Part shown: in pieces, positions 6,255 through 9,361 of the stretch | Position numbering within the stretch: position 1 is the stretch's first letter | Layout of the letters: each line of letters begins with the position of its first letter | Source of the DNA: Gemmatimonadota bacterium | GTDB taxonomy: Bacteria; Gemmatimonadota; Gemmatimonadetes; Gemmatimonadales; GWC2-71-9 | DNA length: 9,361 nt | Direction of reading: 5' to 3' | Assembly (NCBI GenBank): GCA_024640185.1 | Contig: JAHEFN010000074.1 | Location: 1 to 9,361 of the forward strand | Made by a program: the position numbers and the translations under genes | The notes under the pieces: model-generated | The model's database searches: none | Seen by the model: only the letters and a program-made list of their open reading frames with translations | Told to the model about the DNA's origin: nothing

Positions 6255-7888
6255 AGACCGGCATGCAACAACACACGGGACTCCGCCAGGAGCTCCGGAT
6301 CAATCCGCGCCTCTACCAGGCGATGGACATGTTGTACATGCCGATGCTCGACCTGCAGCAGCACCTCCAGCACGAGTTGATGAACAACCCCTTCCTCGAA
6401 CTCGAGGAGCCCGAGGAGGAGGAGAAGGCGGAGAAGACCAACGAGGAGGAGCGCGAGGAAGCGGCCAAGGACGACGAGATGGACTGGGAGGAGATCCTCC
6501 TCAACGGCTTCGATGTCGGCGGGCCACGGGAGCAGTTCGAGACGACCGAGTACATCGAACCGCAGAACGTCGCCGTCGCGGGACTCGGCGACCATCTCCG
6601 TGACCAGGTCCAGATGCTTGACCTTCAGCCGCGCATCCAGGTCCTCGTCGACGAGCTCATCGGCAACATCGGCGACGATGGCTACCTCGCCTGTGATCTC
6701 GAGACGGCACTCCGCGCCGCCAACATCTGGTTGATCTCGAACGCCCCGCGACAGGACGATGACGAGGTCGATGAGGATGACCCCTTCGACATGCCGCTCG
6801 AGGCGCCGGCCGTTCGACTGCCCCCCCCGGAGCTCCTCAGCACGGACGGGATGATCGGCGTGCCGGCGCACCCCCGAGATCCGGTTCAGGACGAATCGGA
6901 CGCCGGGCGTGATGACGCCGCGCCGCCCCCCGAGGCCGAGCTGATCGCCCCCGAGGGGATCGCCCTCTTCACCCGGGCTGAACTCGAGGAGGCGCTCGCG
7001 ATCGTGCAGGCCCTCGAGCCCGCCGGGATCGGCGCCCGGGACCTCCGGGAGTGCCTGCTGCTGCAACTTCGCGAGGCCGGTGACGCGTCGTCGTTGACCT
7101 ACCGGTTGGTCGATGAGGCCTTCGGCGACCTGATCGCCCATCGCTGGAACGACCTGGCTCGCCGGTTTGGCGTACCCGCACGTGACGCCCAGGCCGCCGC
7201 GGATGACCTGGCGCGGCTCGATCCCAAGCCGGGACTGAAGCACGCAGCGCGTGGCGAGGCGTACGTGACCCCCGACCTGATCGTCGACAAGATCGAGGAC
7301 CGGTATCATGTCTTCCTCAACGACACCGGGGTACCCAGGCTGCGGCTCTCGCGCTCCTACCAGGAGGTGGCGCGCAATCGCGGCAAGATGACCGCCGAGA
7401 ACAAGGACTTCATCGCCTCGCGGATGAATTCAGCCACCTGGATGATCCAGGCCATCGAACAGCGCCGACAGACGATGCTCAAGGTGATGAACTTCATCGT
7501 CGACCGGCAGCGGGAGTTCTTCGAGAAGGGCATCGAGTTCCTCAAGCCGTTGACCCTTCGCGAGGTCGCCGAGGTCATCTCGATGCACGAGTCGACGGTC
7601 TCCCGGGTCACCAACGAGAAGTTTGTGCAGACCCCGCGTGGCGTCCTGCCGTTGAAGTTCTTCTTCTCCAGTGCCCTGTCGACCGCCTCAGGTGAGGACG
7701 CCTCCGCCCGGTCGATCCGGGCGAAGCTCGAGAAGCTGGTCGCGGACGAGAACTCCAAGAAGCCGCTGACCGACCAACAGATCGTTCACCTCTTCGAGGA
7801 GCAGGGGATCCAGATCGCCCGGCGCACGGTCGCCAAGTATCGCGACCAACTCGGCATCCTCCCCGCCCGGATGCGGAAGCGCGTATGA
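6251..7888 (+). CDS. rpoN: RNA polymerase sigma-54 factor
   Basis: Sigma-54 directs RNA polymerase to -24/-12 promoters that need enhancer-binding ATPases. 545 residues, longer than the usual 470-500. Region I, the Gln/Leu-rich activator-response part, is seen at 5-50 (MQQHTGLRQELRINPRLYQA, then LQQHLQHELMNNPFLE). A strongly acidic region II follows (51-81). The core-binding domain begins near 105 (VAVAGLGDHLRDQVQML) and contains DDGYLACDLETAL (142-154). An acidic, Pro-rich segment (about 160-236) then separates it from LEEALAIVQALEPAGIGARDLRECL (245-269), although these are nearly adjacent in ordinary sigma-54. C-terminal DNA binding: HTH LTLREVAEVISMHESTVSRV (434-453) and the RpoN box ARRTVAKYRD (523-532), which is near perfect. 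GTG start supported by the ribosome binding site at 6239; ATG 6263 (Met5) is the alternative. Follows lptB as in proteobacteria. Confidence 0.97.
   Translation: MKTGMQQHTGLRQELRINPRLYQAMDMLYMPMLDLQQHLQHELMNNPFLELEEPEEEEKAEKTNEEEREEAAKDDEMDWEEILLNGFDVGGPREQFETTEYIEPQNVAVAGLGDHLRDQVQMLDLQPRIQVLVDELIGNIGDDGYLACDLETALRAANIWLISNAPRQDDDEVDEDDPFDMPLEAPAVRLPPPELLSTDGMIGVPAHPRDPVQDESDAGRDDAAPPPEAELIAPEGIALFTRAELEEALAIVQALEPAGIGARDLRECLLLQLREAGDASSLTYRLVDEAFGDLIAHRWNDLARRFGVPARDAQAAADDLARLDPKPGLKHAARGEAYVTPDLIVDKIEDRYHVFLNDTGVPRLRLSRSYQEVARNRGKMTAENKDFIASRMNSATWMIQAIEQRRQTMLKVMNFIVDRQREFFEKGIEFLKPLTLREVAEVISMHESTVSRVTNEKFVQTPRGVLPLKFFFSSALSTASGEDASARSIRAKLEKLVADENSKKPLTDQQIVHLFEEQGIQIARRTVAKYRDQLGILPARMRKRV
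6821..6828 (+). repeat. Run of eight C inside rpoN
   Basis: CTG-CCC-CCC-CCG encodes Leu-Pro-Pro-Pro (190-193) inside the variable insertion of RpoN. A shorter C6 run lies at 6926-6931, encoding the second Pro-Pro-Pro. Homopolymers of this length can slip; a one-base change here would shift the frame before the DNA-binding domain. Confidence 0.9.
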
Positions 7889-8814
7889 GCGCCGCCATCC
7901 GGATCTCGGTGATGGTCCCTGCCAAGGATGAGGCCGAGAACCTCCCCGACTTCCTCCGACAGTGTGCCCAGGCACTGCCCGACCTCGGGGTGCCCTTCGA
8001 GGTCGTGGTGGTCGACGACGGTTCCCGCGATGCCACACCGGGCCTCCTCCGCCAGCTGGCGGAGGAGTACCCCTGGCTGATGGTCGTCACCCATCGGCGA
8101 CAGCAGGGCATCGCCGACGCGCTCCGCAGCGCCACCGACGCCTCGACTGGTGACATCCTGGTCTTCTATCCCGCCGATCTCCAGTACCTGCCCGCCGACA
8201 TTCCTGCCCTCTGTGCACCGATCCTGGCGGGGGAGGCCGACATCGTCACGGGCAGCAAGCAGGGGAAGTACGAGAAGGCCTTCGTCTCGGCGGTGTACAA
8301 CAGCCTCTCCAGGTGGCTCTTCGGGGTGAGGGTCACTGACCTCAACTCCGTCAAGGCCTATCGCCGTGAGGTGATGCGCAACGTCCCGATGCGTCCTGAC
8401 TGGCATCGGTTCATGGTTGCCCTTGCGGCGGCCGAGGGGCATCGGTTGGTCTCGGTCCCCGTCCCGCTCCACCCGCGTACCGCCGGCGTCTCGAAGTTCT
8501 CCTGGACCAGGATCCCCGTCGGGGTGCTTGACCTCCTCTCCGTCTGGTTTCAGCTGCGGTTCGGCCGCAAGCCGATGCTCTTCTTCGGCATCCTCGGCGC
8601 GATCCTCTTCCTGGTCGGCTTCCTGATCGGCACCGCCGCCGTGATCCTGCGGATCTGGTACCGGGCGGATGTGGCCCTGATGGTCTCCCTCGTCCAGACG
8701 TTGCTGATCACCGGCGTGGTGCTCTTTGGCTTCGGCCTCCTGGGCGAACTGGTTGCCGGGCTCCGTGAGGAACAGCGCGAGCTCGCCCGACGCCTCCAGG
8801 ATCGGCGCGACTGA
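7885..8814 (+). CDS. Family 2 glycosyltransferase, polyprenyl-phosphate (DPM1/ArnC-like) type, two C-terminal membrane helices
   Basis: Likely moves a sugar from a nucleotide sugar to a polyprenyl phosphate at the cytoplasmic face of the inner membrane; the sugar cannot be read from sequence. 309 residues. The GT-A domain (about 5-225) shows ISVMVPAKDEAENLPDFL (7-24), VVVDDGSRDAT (41-51), YPADLQYLPADIP (95-107), VTGSKQGKYEK (121-131), TDLNSVKAYRREV (151-163) and the GVSKFSW motif (201-207) that precedes the membrane part in DPM1-like enzymes. Two hydrophobic helices follow (about 231-253 and 265-290), then a charged Arg/Glu tail. The motif usually written DADLQ reads PADLQ, so the first Asp is replaced by Pro while Asp98 is kept. 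ATGA overlap with the rpoN stop, GGAAG 5 nt upstream. The family assignment is firm, the substrate unknown. Confidence 0.9.
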   Translation: MSAAIRISVMVPAKDEAENLPDFLRQCAQALPDLGVPFEVVVVDDGSRDATPGLLRQLAEEYPWLMVVTHRRQQGIADALRSATDASTGDILVFYPADLQYLPADIPALCAPILAGEADIVTGSKQGKYEKAFVSAVYNSLSRWLFGVRVTDLNSVKAYRREVMRNVPMRPDWHRFMVALAAAEGHRLVSVPVPLHPRTAGVSKFSWTRIPVGVLDLLSVWFQLRFGRKPMLFFGILGAILFLVGFLIGTAAVILRIWYRADVALMVSLVQTLLITGVVLFGFGLLGELVAGLREEQRELARRLQDRRD

Positions 8815-8817
8815 TCG

Positions 8818-9361
8818 ATGCGGGTCGTCTTCCTGACCCACAACTACCCCAGGAGTCCCGGCGACGTGGCCGGGAACTTCCTTCACCCGCTCGCCGTCGC
8901 CCTTGGCGACCGGGGGATCGAGGTTCGGGTCATCGCGCCCAGCGATGGCGGCCAGGGAGGCAAGGAACTGTTCGACGGCGTCAGCGTCGAGCGTGTGCGC
9001 TACGCCACCGCGGCCCGTGAGACCCTCGCCTACCGTGGCACCATGGCGGGTGCCCTTCGCAGCCCAGGCGGGGTCCGGGCATTGGCGGGGATGATCCGGG
9101 CCTTCACCCGAGCGGCCCGTGCCGCGACGGCCGGGACACGCGACGTCGTCCTCCATGCCCACTGGTGGGTCCCCGCCGGGCTCGCCGCCCCGGCCGGCCC
9201 ACCCCTGGTGATCACCTGCCACGGCACCGACGTGCGCTTGCTGAGCCGTTCTCGCACCTTCCGCTTCTTCGGTCGACGGGTCCTCCGCCGTGCCGATGTG
9301 GTGACCACCGTCTCAGGCGCCTTGGCCGCCACGCTCCGGGCGGACGGCGGGGTCGAGGTGG
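8818..9361 (+). CDS. GT-B glycosyltransferase, family-4-like, N-terminal part (cut by window edge)
   Basis: The frame opens with ATG at 8818, 3 nt after the GT2 stop, and stays open to the window end. About 181 residues are visible, roughly the N-terminal half of a 370-420-residue enzyme. Seen: MRVVFLTHNYPRSPGDVAGN (1-20), the usual first strand and Gly-rich loop of GT4 acceptor domains; the helix FLHPLAVALGDRGIEVRVIAP; HAHWWVPAGLAA (113-124); VITCHGTDVRLL (131-142), the conserved HGxD segment; and ADVVTTVS (159-166), the strand before the linker to the donor domain. The nucleotide-sugar binding C-terminal domain with its E-x7-E motif lies outside. No good ribosome binding site, so it is probably coupled to the GT2. 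Likely builds a cell-surface glycan or LPS core sugar; the substrate cannot be told. Confidence 0.9.
   Translation, partial: MRVVFLTHNYPRSPGDVAGNFLHPLAVALGDRGIEVRVIAPSDGGQGGKELFDGVSVERVRYATAARETLAYRGTMAGALRSPGGVRALAGMIRAFTRAARAATAGTRDVVLHAHWWVPAGLAAPAGPPLVITCHGTDVRLLSRSRTFRFFGRRVLRRADVVTTVSGALAATLRADGGVEV

Noticed and set aside
6401..6495. Highly acidic repeat-like segment near the rpoN start
   Set aside because: Sigma-54 region II is normally acidic and variable, so it is not an insertion of its own.
9036..9054. TGGCAC followed by TGC, resembling a sigma-54 promoter
   Set aside because: The spacing and the -12 TTGC element do not fit the -24/-12 consensus, and it lies inside the glycosyltransferase coding sequence.
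7786..9222. Long open frame on the minus strand opposite rpoN end and both glycosyltransferases
   Set aside because: The translation is low-complexity (Gly, Asp, Glu, Pro, Arg rich) without motifs, and the plus strand carries three clear genes.

Overview
The window is a dense, GC-rich (roughly two thirds G+C by eye), entirely plus-strand block of ten genes from a Gram-negative (LPS-making, diderm) bacterium. The first gene is cut by the left edge and the last by the right edge. There is essentially no intergenic DNA: seven of the nine junctions are 4-nt ATGA/GTGA overlaps, one is an 8-nt overlap and one is a 3-nt gap. No RNA gene, mobile element, CRISPR array, promoter or terminator is visible. 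Gene content, very high GC, a lipoprotein-like LptC and a long Asp/Ser/Thr-rich OstA-like protein together suggest Gemmatimonadota or a related environmental phylum. This placement is inference, not something a single sequence motif proves.

Layout: (1) 1-1233, 3' part of pyrG, CTP synthase. (2) 1230-3548, three Kdo genes: kdsA (Kdo-8-P synthase, metal-dependent type by its Cys ligand), kdsC (Kdo-8-P phosphatase, HAD family) and kdsD (arabinose-5-phosphate isomerase with two CBS domains). (3) 3545-6254, three LPS-transport genes: lptC (probably membrane-anchored or a lipoprotein), an OstA/LptA-like periplasmic protein about 2.5 times the usual length, and lptB (the ABC ATPase). (4) 6251-7888, rpoN, sigma-54, with an acidic, proline-rich insertion in its core-binding region. 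(5) 7885-9361, two glycosyltransferase genes: a membrane GT2 of the polyprenyl-phosphate (DPM1/ArnC-like) type and the N-terminal half of a GT-B, family-4-like enzyme.

The genes form a logical route. KdsD makes arabinose-5-P, KdsA condenses it with PEP, and KdsC removes the phosphate to give Kdo. Kdo is then activated with CTP, which PyrG makes, by KdsB, which is not in this window. LptB, LptC and LptA belong to the machine that carries finished LPS to the outer membrane (LptD, LptE, LptF and LptG are not in the window). The lptC-lptA-lptB-rpoN order is the classical proteobacterial arrangement, but here the usual hpf/ptsN neighbours after rpoN are replaced by glycosyltransferases.

I see no clearly new system. 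The most interesting points are the roughly 34-residue repeat pattern in the extended LptA, the insertion in RpoN with an 8-C run in its coding sequence, the altered DxD motif of the GT2, and the uninterrupted translational coupling from nucleotide synthesis to sigma-54 and glycosyltransferases.
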